The notes under the pieces were generated by a model. It was not told the origin of the DNA and did no database searches. It worked only from the letters and a program-made list of their open reading frames with translations. The position numbers and the translations under genes were made by a program. Below, piece after piece: positions 44,948-53,297 of a stretch of DNA of 64,000 nucleotides. Origin of the DNA: Microvirga sp. SRT01 (GTDB taxonomy: Bacteria > Pseudomonadota > Alphaproteobacteria > Sphingomonadales > Sphingomonadaceae); assembly GCA_018139225.1 (NCBI GenBank), contig JAGSNX010000003.1, positions 310,001 through 374,000 on the forward strand, in the 5' to 3' direction. How positions within the stretch are numbered: the stretch's first letter is position 1; every line of letters starts with the position of its first letter.

Positions 44948-45817
44948 ATGACCACCCCGGCCCCCCGTTTGCTCATCATCACCCGCGACCGAAGCGACCG
45001 GCTGGGAGAGGGCCCGACCTGGTCGGCGCGGGAGAATGCGCTGTATTGGGTCGACATCCTCGGCCAGCGGCTGAGCCGCCTCGATCTCGCCAGCGATGCG
45101 GTGACGAGTTGGGAGATGCCCGACACGATCGGCTGGGTCGTGGAGCGCGAGGATAGACCTGGCTTCGTCGCAGGTGTCGGCCGCCGCTTCGTCGCGCTGA
45201 CGCTCGATCCGGTGACGGTGCAGCCGATCGCCGCGCCGGAGGACGATCGCGAAGGCAATCGCTTCAACGATGCCAAGGCGGATGCGCAGGGCCGCATCTG
45301 GGCCGGGTCGATGCCCTTCACCTGCGACCGGCCGAGCGGCAGCTTCTACCGCCTCGACACCGACGGCACTGCGACGCGCGTGGATGACGATTACACGATT
45401 GCCAACGGCCCCGCGATCGCGGCGGACGGGTCGTTCCTGCTCCACACCGACACCGCGCTCGGCACCATCTTCCGCTATCCGGTGAACGACGACGGCTCGC
45501 TGGGTCCCCGCACGCCGTTCATCGTGTTCGAGGACGCCTGGGGCAGCCCGGACGGCATGACCTTCGATGCCGAGGGTGGGCTGTGGGTCGGCTGCTGGGG
45601 CGGGTCCTGCGTCACGCGCTTCACGCCGGAGGGAAAACGCGACCGCAGCATCGCGCTGCCCGCGTCTCAGATTACCAGCTGCACCTTTGCCGGGCCGAAC
45701 CTCGACCGGATGTTCGTCACGTCGTCGGGCGACGGTGTCGACGAAGCAGCGGGCGGCGCGCTGTTCGAGGTCGATCCGGGCGTCCGCGGCTTGCCGACGC
45801 TGCGGTATCGGGGGTGA
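44948..45817 (+). CDS. SMP-30/gluconolactonase family sugar lactonase
   Basis: 289 residues; the ATG follows an AGGAG ribosome site. Metal-binding propeller features: L-G-E-G-P-T-W-S-A (Glu ligand), G-N-R-F-N-D-A-K-A-D (Asn), I-A-N-G-P-A-I-A-A-D-G, and G-S-P-D-G-M-T-F-D-A-E-G (Asp ligand). These enzymes open aldonolactones. In this cluster the expected substrate is D-galactono-1,4-lactone, produced by the galactose dehydrogenase at 49831. It converges with dgoA ten bases away. Confidence 0.9.
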   Translation: MTTPAPRLLIITRDRSDRLGEGPTWSARENALYWVDILGQRLSRLDLASDAVTSWEMPDTIGWVVEREDRPGFVAGVGRRFVALTLDPVTVQPIAAPEDDREGNRFNDAKADAQGRIWAGSMPFTCDRPSGSFYRLDTDGTATRVDDDYTIANGPAIAADGSFLLHTDTALGTIFRYPVNDDGSLGPRTPFIVFEDAWGSPDGMTFDAEGGLWVGCWGGSCVTRFTPEGKRDRSIALPASQITSCTFAGPNLDRMFVTSSGDGVDEAAGGALFEVDPGVRGLPTLRYRG

Positions 45818-45827
45818 ACGGGCGCGC

Positions 45828-46451
45828 TCAGCGCGCGGCGTTGATCGCCGCCACGAACGCCTTGGCCGCCGCGCCGACCTTTGCCGCATCGTCGCCCACC
45901 TTGTAGAGCGCGGAACCCAGGCCGAAGCCGTTCGCCCCTGCGGCCAGCCACGGCGTCATCGTATCCGGCGCGACACCGCCGACGACCAGCATCGGCACAT
46001 CCTTCGGCAAAACCGCGCGCTGCGCCTTCAACACGCCGGGGCTGGCCGCCTCCGCCGGGAACAGCTTCAGCGCGGTCGCGCCCGCTGCCAGCGCGGCGAA
46101 TCCCTCGGATGGTGTGAAATAGCCGGGCAGCGAGGCCATGCCCTTTGCTGCCGTCGCGCGGATGACGTCGGGGTTGGTGTTGGGGGAGATGATCATCCGT
46201 CCCCCCGCATCCTGAACGCGGGCCACGTCCTCGACCGTCAGCACCGTGCCCGCGCCGATCATAGCCCGCTCGCCGTGCCGCTTCGCCAGCGCCGCGATGC
46301 TCGTGAACGGATCGGGCGAGTTCAGCGGCACCTCGATCAGCGTGAAGCCCGCCTCCACCAGCACGCCGCCGATCGCCTCGACCTCGTCGGGGCGCACACC
46401 GCGCAGGATCGCGACGAGCGGGCAGGCGGCAAAGGCGGGGGCGAAGTCCAT
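45828..46451 (-). CDS. dgoA: 2-dehydro-3-deoxy-6-phosphogalactonate aldolase
   Basis: A class I aldolase of 207 residues that splits KDPGal into pyruvate and glyceraldehyde 3-phosphate. Motifs: P-L-V-A-I-L-R-G-V-R-P-D-E (with the Glu), F-T-L-I-E-V-P-L-N-S-P-D, G-A-G-T-V-L-T and L-K-L-F-P-A-E (with the Schiff-base Lys), and G-G-V-A-P-D-T-M. The P-L-N-S-P-D pattern favours the galactose branch over KDPG aldolase. The ATG overlaps the dgoK stop by one base, so it is last in the transporter-dgoK-dgoA operon. Confidence 0.93.
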   Translation of the reverse strand: MDFAPAFAACPLVAILRGVRPDEVEAIGGVLVEAGFTLIEVPLNSPDPFTSIAALAKRHGERAMIGAGTVLTVEDVARVQDAGGRMIISPNTNPDVIRATAAKGMASLPGYFTPSEGFAALAAGATALKLFPAEAASPGVLKAQRAVLPKDVPMLVVGGVAPDTMTPWLAAGANGFGLGSALYKVGDDAAKVGAAAKAFVAAINAAR

Positions 46452-47344
46452 CAGATCGGGTCCTGGCGAATACGGGCGTGAATACGTGTTATGCCGGCGA
46501 CGAACGCGGCATGGCTGTCGATCAGATGGGCACGGCCCCCCGCGATGTCGATGGCGGTGGCGTAGAGCGCGCCGAGCACCGGATCGGCAAGCAAATAGAC
46601 GTCGCGCGCATCGCCCCTGAGCCGCGCATGACAGTCGCTGCCGATCAGCAGGCCGCTGACGTAGCTGGCGGCGTCCTCGCGCGCGTGCAGCCCGAGGATG
46701 CCCGACGCGCGAACGCCGAACAGTGCGGCAGGCAGGTCGCGCGTGCGGGCATCCTCGACACCGGCGCGGAATGCGTCGCCGTCCGCCACGTCGCCCGCGG
46801 CCATGTCCGCGCCGATCAGGCTGTGCGCCTTCAACAGCGAGAACAACTCCCCCGTCATCGCGGTGGTGAAGTCGGCGATCGCGCCTGCCGCCATCCACGC
46901 CCATTTGCAATGCGTACCCGGCTGGCAGAGCAGCGCGTCGCCGGGTGCCAGTCCGGCGGCGACCGCGCCGAACAACTGCACCTCCTCGCCGCGCATCACG
47001 TCGCCGCGCCCATCGGCGCTGCGGCTGACGCCCGGCACGATGCGGATGCCGTCGCCGGCGACGACCGTCGCGGCGGCGACTGCATCCAGTGTGGCGGTGC
47101 AGGGGACATAGCCGGCGTCGACCCAGCCGCGGTTCGATCCCACCATCCCGGCGAGCAGCATCGGCGCGTCGCTATCGAAACGTCCGCGGATCGCGGCGGC
47201 GGCGTCGGGAAAGCCGCCCGCCGGCACCGCGAGAATACCGTCGCCGTCCCGCTCGGTCCGCAACACCGCGCCGTTCGCGTCGATGGCATAGGCGCGGCGG
47301 TTGGTGGTACCCCAGTCGACGGCGATGAAGGAAATGTCGGTCAT
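46451..47344 (-). CDS. dgoK: 2-dehydro-3-deoxygalactonokinase
   Basis: 297 residues from the ATG at 47344. It phosphorylates 2-keto-3-deoxygalactonate. Family features: F-I-A-V-D-W-G-T-T-N-R-R-A-Y (phosphate-binding), L-A-G-M-V-G-S-N-R-G-W, R-G-E-E-V-Q-L-F-G-A, C-Q-P-G-T-H-C-K-W-A and A-M-T-G-E-L-F. It comes between the symporter and the aldolase, ten bases after the symporter stop. The frame runs 9 codons further upstream but overlaps that gene. Confidence 0.94.
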   Translation of the reverse strand: MTDISFIAVDWGTTNRRAYAIDANGAVLRTERDGDGILAVPAGGFPDAAAAIRGRFDSDAPMLLAGMVGSNRGWVDAGYVPCTATLDAVAAATVVAGDGIRIVPGVSRSADGRGDVMRGEEVQLFGAVAAGLAPGDALLCQPGTHCKWAWMAAGAIADFTTAMTGELFSLLKAHSLIGADMAAGDVADGDAFRAGVEDARTRDLPAALFGVRASGILGLHAREDAASYVSGLLIGSDCHARLRGDARDVYLLADPVLGALYATAIDIAGGRAHLIDSHAAFVAGITRIHARIRQDPI

Positions 47345-47354
47345 GCGCCCAGCC

Positions 47355-48947
47355 TCACCAGAAGGTCGCATAGAGGACGATCAGGATCAGCACGACGCCG
47401 ATCGCGCCGACGTTGAACCCCGAACTGGTGGCGTAGCGCACGTCACCCGTATCGATCGTGTCGGCGGCCCGTCGCGTCGGGATGACGAGCGATGCGACCA
47501 CGGCCAGCGCCAGCGCGGCGAGGAACACCACGCCCATCCGGTCCATGAACGGCAGCGTTGGCATCGCCACCTTCAACAGCCACGACAGCACCACGGAGGC
47601 GATCGCCGCCGCCAGCGCGCCAGCCTCGTTCGCACGCTTCCAGAACAGGCCGAGCAGGAAGATGACGGTGATGCCGGGTGTGAAGAAGCCGGTGAACTCC
47701 TGGATGAACTGGAACGCCTGATCCGACGCGCCGAGCAGCGGCCGTGCGGTCAGGATCGCGATCAGGATTGCCACCGCTGCGGCGATCCGGCCGACCAGCA
47801 CCAGCTTGCGGTCGTCGGCGCCGGTACCGTCCTCCGCGGCGCTGCGCTGCCGCTTCATCTTCGCCCACACGTCGAGCGTGAAGATCGTGGCGATGGAATT
47901 GATCTTCGATGCGGTCGACGCGATGATCGCCGCGATGAGCGCCGCGAAGACGAGGCCGAGCAGGCCGGTCGGCAACAGCCGCATCATCGTCGGATAGGCT
48001 TCGTCCGGCTTGGCGAGGTTCGGCGCCAGTACAACCGCGGCGATCCCGGGCAGGACGATGATGATCGGCATGATGAGCTTGATGAACGACGCGAACAGCA
48101 CGCCCTTCTGCGCCTCGTCCAGCGACTTGGCGGCAAGTGCGCGCTGGATGATGTACTGGTTGAACCCCCAGTAGCTGAGGTTCGCGATCCACATGCCACC
48201 GATCAGCACCGACAGGCCGGGCAGGTCCATGTAATGCGGATCGCCCTTTTCCAGGATCATGTGGAAATGGCCGGGCAGCTCGGTGGTCAGTCGACTGAAG
48301 CCTCCGATCACGCCCGCGTCGCCGCCGATCTCGCCCAGCGTCAGATAGGCGATGATGAGGCCACCCAGCACCAGCAACGTGACCTGCACGATGTCGGTCA
48401 GCGCCACCGCCTTCAGTCCGCCTTTCAACTGATAGAGCAACGCGAACGCCCCGAGCGCGAAGAGCGCGACGTCCTGATCGACGCCCGCCACCTTGGTGAC
48501 CGCGATCGAGCCGAGCCATATGATGCTCGTCAGGTTCACGAACACGTACAGCAGCAGCCAGAACACCGCCATCAGCGTACGGATGTTGGGGCCGTACCGC
48601 CGCTCCAGGAACTGCGGCATCGTGTAGATTTCGTTCTTCAGGAAGATCGGCAGGAAGAACTTGCCGACGATCAGCAGCGTCAGCGCCGCCATCCATTCGT
48701 ACGAAGCGATGGCCAGCCCGATGGCATAGCCGGAGCCGGACATGCCGACGATCTGTTCGGCGGAGATGTTGGCTGCGATCAGGGACGCGCCGATCGCCCA
48801 CCACGGCAGATTCTTAGACGCGAGGAAATAATCGGTCGAGTTCTTCGGCCCGGCGCCGGCCTTGTCGCGCGATACCCACTGCGCCAGCGCGAAGATGCCG
48901 ATCGCGTAGGCGATGACGACGATGATATCGAGCGTGGCCAACTGCAT
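47355..48947 (-). CDS. Sodium/solute symporter (SSS family), sugar type
   Basis: 530 residues from the ATG at 48947; a start five codons upstream is possible. About 13-14 transmembrane spans. SSS features: D-Y-F-L-A-S-K-N-L-P-W-W-A-I-G-A-S-L-I-A-A-N-I-S-A-E-Q, G-M-S-G-S-G, and the signature G-L-x-x-x-F-A-A-L-I-A-A-I-I-A-S-T-A-S-K-I-N-S, with the T-x-x-S-x-I-N-S sodium site typical of SglT-like sugar carriers. In this operon it probably carries galactose across the inner membrane. First gene of the operon with dgoK and dgoA. Confidence 0.93.
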   Translation of the reverse strand: MQLATLDIIVVIAYAIGIFALAQWVSRDKAGAGPKNSTDYFLASKNLPWWAIGASLIAANISAEQIVGMSGSGYAIGLAIASYEWMAALTLLIVGKFFLPIFLKNEIYTMPQFLERRYGPNIRTLMAVFWLLLYVFVNLTSIIWLGSIAVTKVAGVDQDVALFALGAFALLYQLKGGLKAVALTDIVQVTLLVLGGLIIAYLTLGEIGGDAGVIGGFSRLTTELPGHFHMILEKGDPHYMDLPGLSVLIGGMWIANLSYWGFNQYIIQRALAAKSLDEAQKGVLFASFIKLIMPIIIVLPGIAAVVLAPNLAKPDEAYPTMMRLLPTGLLGLVFAALIAAIIASTASKINSIATIFTLDVWAKMKRQRSAAEDGTGADDRKLVLVGRIAAAVAILIAILTARPLLGASDQAFQFIQEFTGFFTPGITVIFLLGLFWKRANEAGALAAAIASVVLSWLLKVAMPTLPFMDRMGVVFLAALALAVVASLVIPTRRAADTIDTGDVRYATSSGFNVGAIGVVLILIVLYATFW

Positions 48948-49064
48948 CTGCGATCCCCTCACCGCCGATCAGCGCCGGCTGTTACGGTCTTTTTATATGA
49001 TCGTTCGGACTTGTCGAGGGCGGAAACCTTCGCCATGCTGCACGCAAACATCGGGGAGGATCAC
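48948..49064. promoter_or_regulatory. Divergent promoter region of the galactose locus
   Basis: The 117 bases between the symporter start and the chosen start of the FadR-type regulator must hold both promoters and probably the regulator's operator. The least GC-rich part is TTTTTATATGATCGTTCGG (48989-49007). TGATC at its centre is a common core of FadR-family sites, but no clean palindrome stands out. Confidence 0.45.
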
Positions 49065-49808
49065 GTGACCGGCGACATGGTTGGCGGGGAGGGCGGATTG
49101 CAGGTTCGGGGCCAGCTCGGCCGCAACCTGACGTTCGGCCTGCTCGAGGTTCTGGGCCGGTCGATCGTGGTCGGCGAATATCGCGGTCGCGCCTTCCCGA
49201 CGGAGGCCGAGCTGGTGAAGCTGCACGGCGTCAGCCGCTCTGTCACGCGGGAAGCGGTGAAGATGCTGGGGGCCAAGGGGCTGCTCGGCGCGCGCCCGAA
49301 ACAGGGCACGTTCGTGCAGCCCGACGAACAGTGGAACCTGTTCGACACCGACGTGCTCCGCTGGCTGCTGGAGCGCAAATCCTCGATCGTGCTGCTGCGC
49401 CGCTTCAACGAATTACGGATCGGCGTCGAGCCTCAGGCCGCCTGGCTCGCGGCGCAACGCGCGACCGCCGACCAGCGAGCGGCGATCGCCGCCGGTCTGG
49501 TGCGGATGCACGATGCGGAAATGGGTGATGACGACACGCTGGACGCCGATATCGCCTTCCACGTCGCGATCCTGCGCGCGTCGAACAATCCGTTCTTCGT
49601 GCAATTCCGCGAAGTTGTCTCGACGGCCTTGCGCACATCGATCCGATTCACCAATCGGATCAGCGGAAGAAGCGCCAGCATCGCGGATCATGCCGCGGTC
49701 GCCGACGCGATTCAGGCCGGCGATGCCGCCGCGGCCCGCGCCGCGATGGCGAAGCTGATCGACGACGTCCTCCAGCTGATCGAGCGAGACGCCGACCAGC
49801 GCGAATGA
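49065..49808 (+). CDS. FadR-subfamily GntR transcriptional regulator
   Basis: 247 residues from the GTG at 49065, preceded by GGGGAGGA; ATGs at 49035 and 49077 are alternatives. The winged HTH reads G-R-A-F-P-T-E-A-E-L-V-K-L-H-G-V-S-R-S-V-T-R-E-A-V-K-M-L and G-A-R-P-K-Q-G-T-F-V. The FCD ligand domain has R-x-G-V-E-P-Q-A-A-W-L-A-A, D-A-D-I-A-F-H-V-A-I-L-R-A-S-N-N-P and a late D-H-A-A-V. The Asp and His residues there bind a metal. It resembles DgoR-type regulators and is expected to respond to a galactose intermediate and control both divergent units. Confidence 0.9.
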   Translation: MTGDMVGGEGGLQVRGQLGRNLTFGLLEVLGRSIVVGEYRGRAFPTEAELVKLHGVSRSVTREAVKMLGAKGLLGARPKQGTFVQPDEQWNLFDTDVLRWLLERKSSIVLLRRFNELRIGVEPQAAWLAAQRATADQRAAIAAGLVRMHDAEMGDDDTLDADIAFHVAILRASNNPFFVQFREVVSTALRTSIRFTNRISGRSASIADHAAVADAIQAGDAAAARAAMAKLIDDVLQLIERDADQRE

Positions 49809-49830
49809 CTGCAACAAGGAACGTGACTTC

Positions 49831-50763
49831 ATGACTATCCGGCTTGGGATCGTCGGCGTCGGCAAGATCGCCCGCGACCAGCATCTGCCCGCCATCGCCG
49901 CAAATCCGCATTTCGATCTGGTCGCCGCCGCCAGCCGCCATGCCAGTGTCGACGGCATCGCCAGCTTTGCGACGATCGAGGAGATGCTGGCGGGTGTTCC
50001 CGATCTCGACGCCGTGTCGATCTGCACGCCGCCGGGCGGGCGAAGCGACATTGTCCGCGCCGCGATCGCCGCAGGCAAGCACGTGATGATCGAGAAGCCG
50101 CCGGGCGCCACCGTGTCCGAAGTGGTCGCGCTGGAACAACTGGCGGCGGATGCAGGCGTCACGCTGTTCGCGACATGGCATTCGCGGGAGGCATCGGGCG
50201 TCGATGCTGCGCGCGACTGGCTGGCGGACAAGCAGGTCACGTCGGTCGCGATCTCGTGGCGCGAGGACATCCGCGTCTGGCATCCCGGTCAGGACTGGAT
50301 CCTGGGGCCGGGCGGGTTCGGCGTGTTCGATCCCGGCATCAACGCCCTGTCGATCGTCACCAAGATCCTGCCGACCGAACTCTCGGTGGAGAGCGGTGCC
50401 CTGCACGTGCCCGATGGCCGCGAGTCGCCGATCGCCGCGACCGTGCAGATGCGCTGCGGCAACGGCGCGCCGGGCCGCGTCGACCTCGACTTCCTCCAGA
50501 CCGGCCCGCAGTCGTGGGACATCGTCGTGGAGACGACCGCCGGCACGCTCACCCTGCGCGACGGTGGCAAGACGCTATCGATCGACGGCAAAGGTGCGGC
50601 CGAGGGTGGTGGCATCGACGAGGGTGAGTATCCGCGGCTCTACGCCCGCTTCGCCGAGCTGGTCCCCAGTGCCGGTCGCGACGTCGACCTGCGCCCGCTG
50701 CAACTGGTGGCGGACGCTTACCTCGTCGCTCACCGCGTCGTGGCCGACCCGTTCGAGTTCTGA
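49831..50763 (+). CDS. gal: D-galactose 1-dehydrogenase (Gfo/Idh/MocA family)
   Basis: 310 residues. The Rossmann motif is L-G-I-V-G-V-G-K-I-A-R-D-Q-H-L-P-A-I at the N-terminus. The family E-K-P motif is H-V-M-I-E-K-P-P-G-A, and the catalytic His is expected in the G-V-F-D-P-G-I-N-A-L-S segment. The C-terminal Y-P-R-L-Y-A-R-F-A-E-L-V and D-L-R-P-L-Q-L-V-A-D-A-Y resemble Pseudomonas galactose dehydrogenase, so the likely reaction is D-galactose to galactonolactone with NAD(P). It follows the regulator by 22 bases. Confidence 0.85.
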   Translation: MTIRLGIVGVGKIARDQHLPAIAANPHFDLVAAASRHASVDGIASFATIEEMLAGVPDLDAVSICTPPGGRSDIVRAAIAAGKHVMIEKPPGATVSEVVALEQLAADAGVTLFATWHSREASGVDAARDWLADKQVTSVAISWREDIRVWHPGQDWILGPGGFGVFDPGINALSIVTKILPTELSVESGALHVPDGRESPIAATVQMRCGNGAPGRVDLDFLQTGPQSWDIVVETTAGTLTLRDGGKTLSIDGKGAAEGGGIDEGEYPRLYARFAELVPSAGRDVDLRPLQLVADAYLVAHRVVADPFEF

Positions 50764-50773
50764 GGTTCGCTCG

Positions 50774-50881
50774 ATCCTCCCTCGAAAGGGGAGGTGGCGC
50801 GAAGCGCCGGAGGGGTGTCACGCCGGCCGTTTCACCCCTCCGTCAGCCCTGCGGACCGCTACGTCCGCTTGCGGCGGAGGA
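50774..50881. repeat. Extragenic palindromic repeat
   Basis: GGAGGGGTG (50809-50817) and CACCCCTCC (50833-50841) are exact inverses around a 15-base loop. They are embedded in CCTCCCTCGAAAGGGGAGG on the left and CGTCAGCCCTGCGG on the right. The arrangement matches a dispersed intergenic palindrome frequent in sphingomonads. It lies between the galactose dehydrogenase and the PBP gene. Confidence 0.7.
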
Positions 50882-50938
50882 TTTGCCGCCCAAAACCTGC
50901 TCCGACCCGCGTCATTGCGCCGGGTGTCCTAGCCCTGT

Positions 50939-53113
50939 ATGACAGCGGCCGTGTCCTGGAACCCGCCGATGCGCCCCGACCCCTATGATCCCTATGCGCT
51001 CAGCGGTTCACGACCCTGGCGGGACGGCGACACGCCGCCGCCCTATCCGACCGGCGGCCAGTGGACGCCGCCGCCCGAACCGCCGGAGCCGCCCCGGCGC
51101 GGCATTCGCTGGGGTAGCATCCGCTGGGGGCGCTGGATCGTGCGCGGCATGGCGGCGGCGCTGGTGCTGCTGGTCGTCGCGATCGGCTGGCTCGCGATCA
51201 CCGCGCCGCTGTCGCAATCGCTGAAGCCGCCAACGCCGCCTTCGATCACCCTGACCGCAGAGGACGGCACCCCGATCGCGCGGCGCGGTGCGGTGATCGG
51301 CGCGCCGGTCGACGCGGCCAAGCTGCCCGGTCATGTCCGCGAGGCGTTTCTGGCGATCGAGGATCGGCGCTTCTATTCGCACTGGGGCATCGATCCGCGC
51401 GGCATCGCGCGCGCGGCGTGGGCGAACGTCGGCTCCGGCGGCGTGCGTCAAGGCGGCAGCACGATCACGCAGCAACTGGCGAAGAACGCCTTCCTCGATT
51501 CCGACCGCACCGCCACGCGCAAGCTGCGGGAGGCGATGATCGCGTTCTGGCTGGAGGCTTGGCTGACCAAGGACGAGATCCTGTCGCGATATCTGTCGAA
51601 CGTGTATTTCGGCGACAATGTCTACGGCATCACCGCCGCATCGAAGCATTATTTCGGCCGTACGCCGCAGGCGCTGAACATCGGTCAGGCGGCGATGCTC
51701 GCCGGTCTGGTCAAGGCGCCCTCGCGCCTTGCCCCGACCGTGAATCTGAAGGGTGCCCGCGCCCGCGAGATGGTCGTCGTCGGCGCGATGGAGGACGCGG
51801 GCTTTCTGACGCACGCGCAGGCGCAGGCGGTGCAGCCGCAGCGCGTGCTGCCGCGGCAGGCGGGGGCGCTGCCCAGCGGCACCTATTTCGCCGACTGGGT
51901 CCTCCCCGCCGCGCGCGACAGCGCGGGCGAGGTGCAGTCCGAGACGACCGTCAAGACGACGCTCGACCGCCGGATGCAGCGGATCGCCGAGCGGTCGATC
52001 CGCTCGGCCGGCTTGCGTCAGGCGCAGGCCGCGCTCGTCGCGATGCACCCCGACGGGCGCGTGGTCGCACTGGTCGGTGGCCGCGATTACGGGAAAAGCC
52101 CCTTCAACCGCGCGACACAGGCCCGCCGCCAGCCGGGATCGACGTTCAAGCTGTTCGTCTACCTCGCCGCGATCCGCGCCGGCATGACCACCTCCTCGAC
52201 CGTCGACGACAGCCCGGTCGAGATCGCAGGCTGGAAACCCAAGAACGACGACGGCCGCTATCTGGGCGAGATCAGCCTCGCGCGCGCTTTCGCCCGATCG
52301 TCCAACGTCGCCGCCGCGCGGCTGACGCAGGAGGTCGGCGTCAAGAACGTCATCAAGGCGGCGCGCGATCTCGGCATTTCCACCCCGATCGCGAACGAAG
52401 CGACGATCGGCCTTGGCACTTCGGAGGTGTCGCTGCTGGAACTGACCGCCGCCTATGCGGGCATTGCCAACGGACGCTATCCGGTGTCGCCGCGCGGCGT
52501 CGATACCAAGGACGACAAGAATTGGTACGAGCAACTGACCGGCGGCACACGTGAAATCCCGGCGCAGCAGCGTGAGCAGATGCTGTCGCTGCTCAATTCC
52601 TCGATCCGTGGCACCGGCAAGGAAGCCGTGCTGAGCATCAAGAGCTATGGCAAGACGGGGACGTCGCAGGACAGCCGAGACGCGTGGTTCATCGGCTTCG
52701 CAGGCGATCTGGTCGTCGGCGTCTGGGTGGGCAATGACGACAACTCGCCCAATCCCGGCCTGCACGGCGGAACTGTCCCTGCGCGCATCTGGCGCAGTTT
52801 CATGCAGGACGCGCTGAACATCGCGCCGATCGTGGTCGAAACGCCCGATGAGGAGGTGACGATCGACGGCAACACAGTCGACGGCATAGGCGGCATCTTC
52901 GGCAACGAGATCGGCGACATCGTCCCGCAGGCACTCGACCGCGCCACCGAGCAGCTCGACCAGATGGGGCTGGAGGTCCGCCGCGCACCCGACGGTTCGA
53001 TCACCGTCGGCCCTCGCGGTGGTCGCGGGGGCCGCGAACCGCCCGGCCGCGAGGATCGCCGCCCTCCGCCGGACGAGGAGGACGGCGGCGACGGCGATCA
53101 GGGCGGCTTCTAA
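50939..53113 (+). CDS. Class A penicillin-binding protein (PBP1 family)
   Basis: A bifunctional peptidoglycan synthase of 724 residues; the ATG at 50969 is an alternative start. A Pro-rich cytoplasmic tail and one transmembrane segment (about 69-89) precede the glycosyltransferase domain (E-D-R-R-F-Y-S-H-W-G-I-D, G-G-S-T-I-T-Q-Q-L-A-K-N). The transpeptidase domain has S-x-x-K in G-S401-T-F-K, then S-S-N and K-T-G-T-S. The C-terminus is a disordered tail of Gly, Arg, Pro and Asp. It makes glycan strands and crosslinks them at the inner membrane. Confidence 0.93.
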   Translation: MTAAVSWNPPMRPDPYDPYALSGSRPWRDGDTPPPYPTGGQWTPPPEPPEPPRRGIRWGSIRWGRWIVRGMAAALVLLVVAIGWLAITAPLSQSLKPPTPPSITLTAEDGTPIARRGAVIGAPVDAAKLPGHVREAFLAIEDRRFYSHWGIDPRGIARAAWANVGSGGVRQGGSTITQQLAKNAFLDSDRTATRKLREAMIAFWLEAWLTKDEILSRYLSNVYFGDNVYGITAASKHYFGRTPQALNIGQAAMLAGLVKAPSRLAPTVNLKGARAREMVVVGAMEDAGFLTHAQAQAVQPQRVLPRQAGALPSGTYFADWVLPAARDSAGEVQSETTVKTTLDRRMQRIAERSIRSAGLRQAQAALVAMHPDGRVVALVGGRDYGKSPFNRATQARRQPGSTFKLFVYLAAIRAGMTTSSTVDDSPVEIAGWKPKNDDGRYLGEISLARAFARSSNVAAARLTQEVGVKNVIKAARDLGISTPIANEATIGLGTSEVSLLELTAAYAGIANGRYPVSPRGVDTKDDKNWYEQLTGGTREIPAQQREQMLSLLNSSIRGTGKEAVLSIKSYGKTGTSQDSRDAWFIGFAGDLVVGVWVGNDDNSPNPGLHGGTVPARIWRSFMQDALNIAPIVVETPDEEVTIDGNTVDGIGGIFGNEIGDIVPQALDRATEQLDQMGLEVRRAPDGSITVGPRGGRGGREPPGREDRRPPPDEEDGGDGDQGGF

Positions 53114-53123
53114 CGCGACCATT

Positions 53124-53212
53124 CGTCATGCCGGGCTCGTCCCGGCATCCACGCTTCCGCAAGTCAACGATCGACCAACACCTAGCACGGTAGATGCCGG
53201 GACGAGCCAGAC
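53124..53212. repeat. Extragenic inverted repeat
   Basis: GGCTCGTCCCGGCATC (53135-53150) and GATGCCGGGACGAGCC (53194-53209) are a perfect 16-base inverted pair, and the left arm is itself part of a small hairpin (GCCGGG/CCCGGC). This is a dispersed alphaproteobacterial palindrome. It comes 11 bases after the PBP stop and may help end that transcript. Confidence 0.7.
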
Positions 53213-53297
53213 CTGACGGGGCACGCGTCGAACGAAGCCAATCACGCTCCCGCCTCGCTCTTGACGCCCCCGCCTCCGCCGGTCCAACCGGCTGCGC

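Noticed and set aside
47301..49808. 835-codon plus frame
   Set aside because: Only the last 247 codons (FadR-type regulator) are real; the rest is antisense to the symporter.
51008..53122. 704-codon frame opposite the PBP gene
   Set aside because: Antisense shadow of a gene with clear PBP motifs; no domain or start context.
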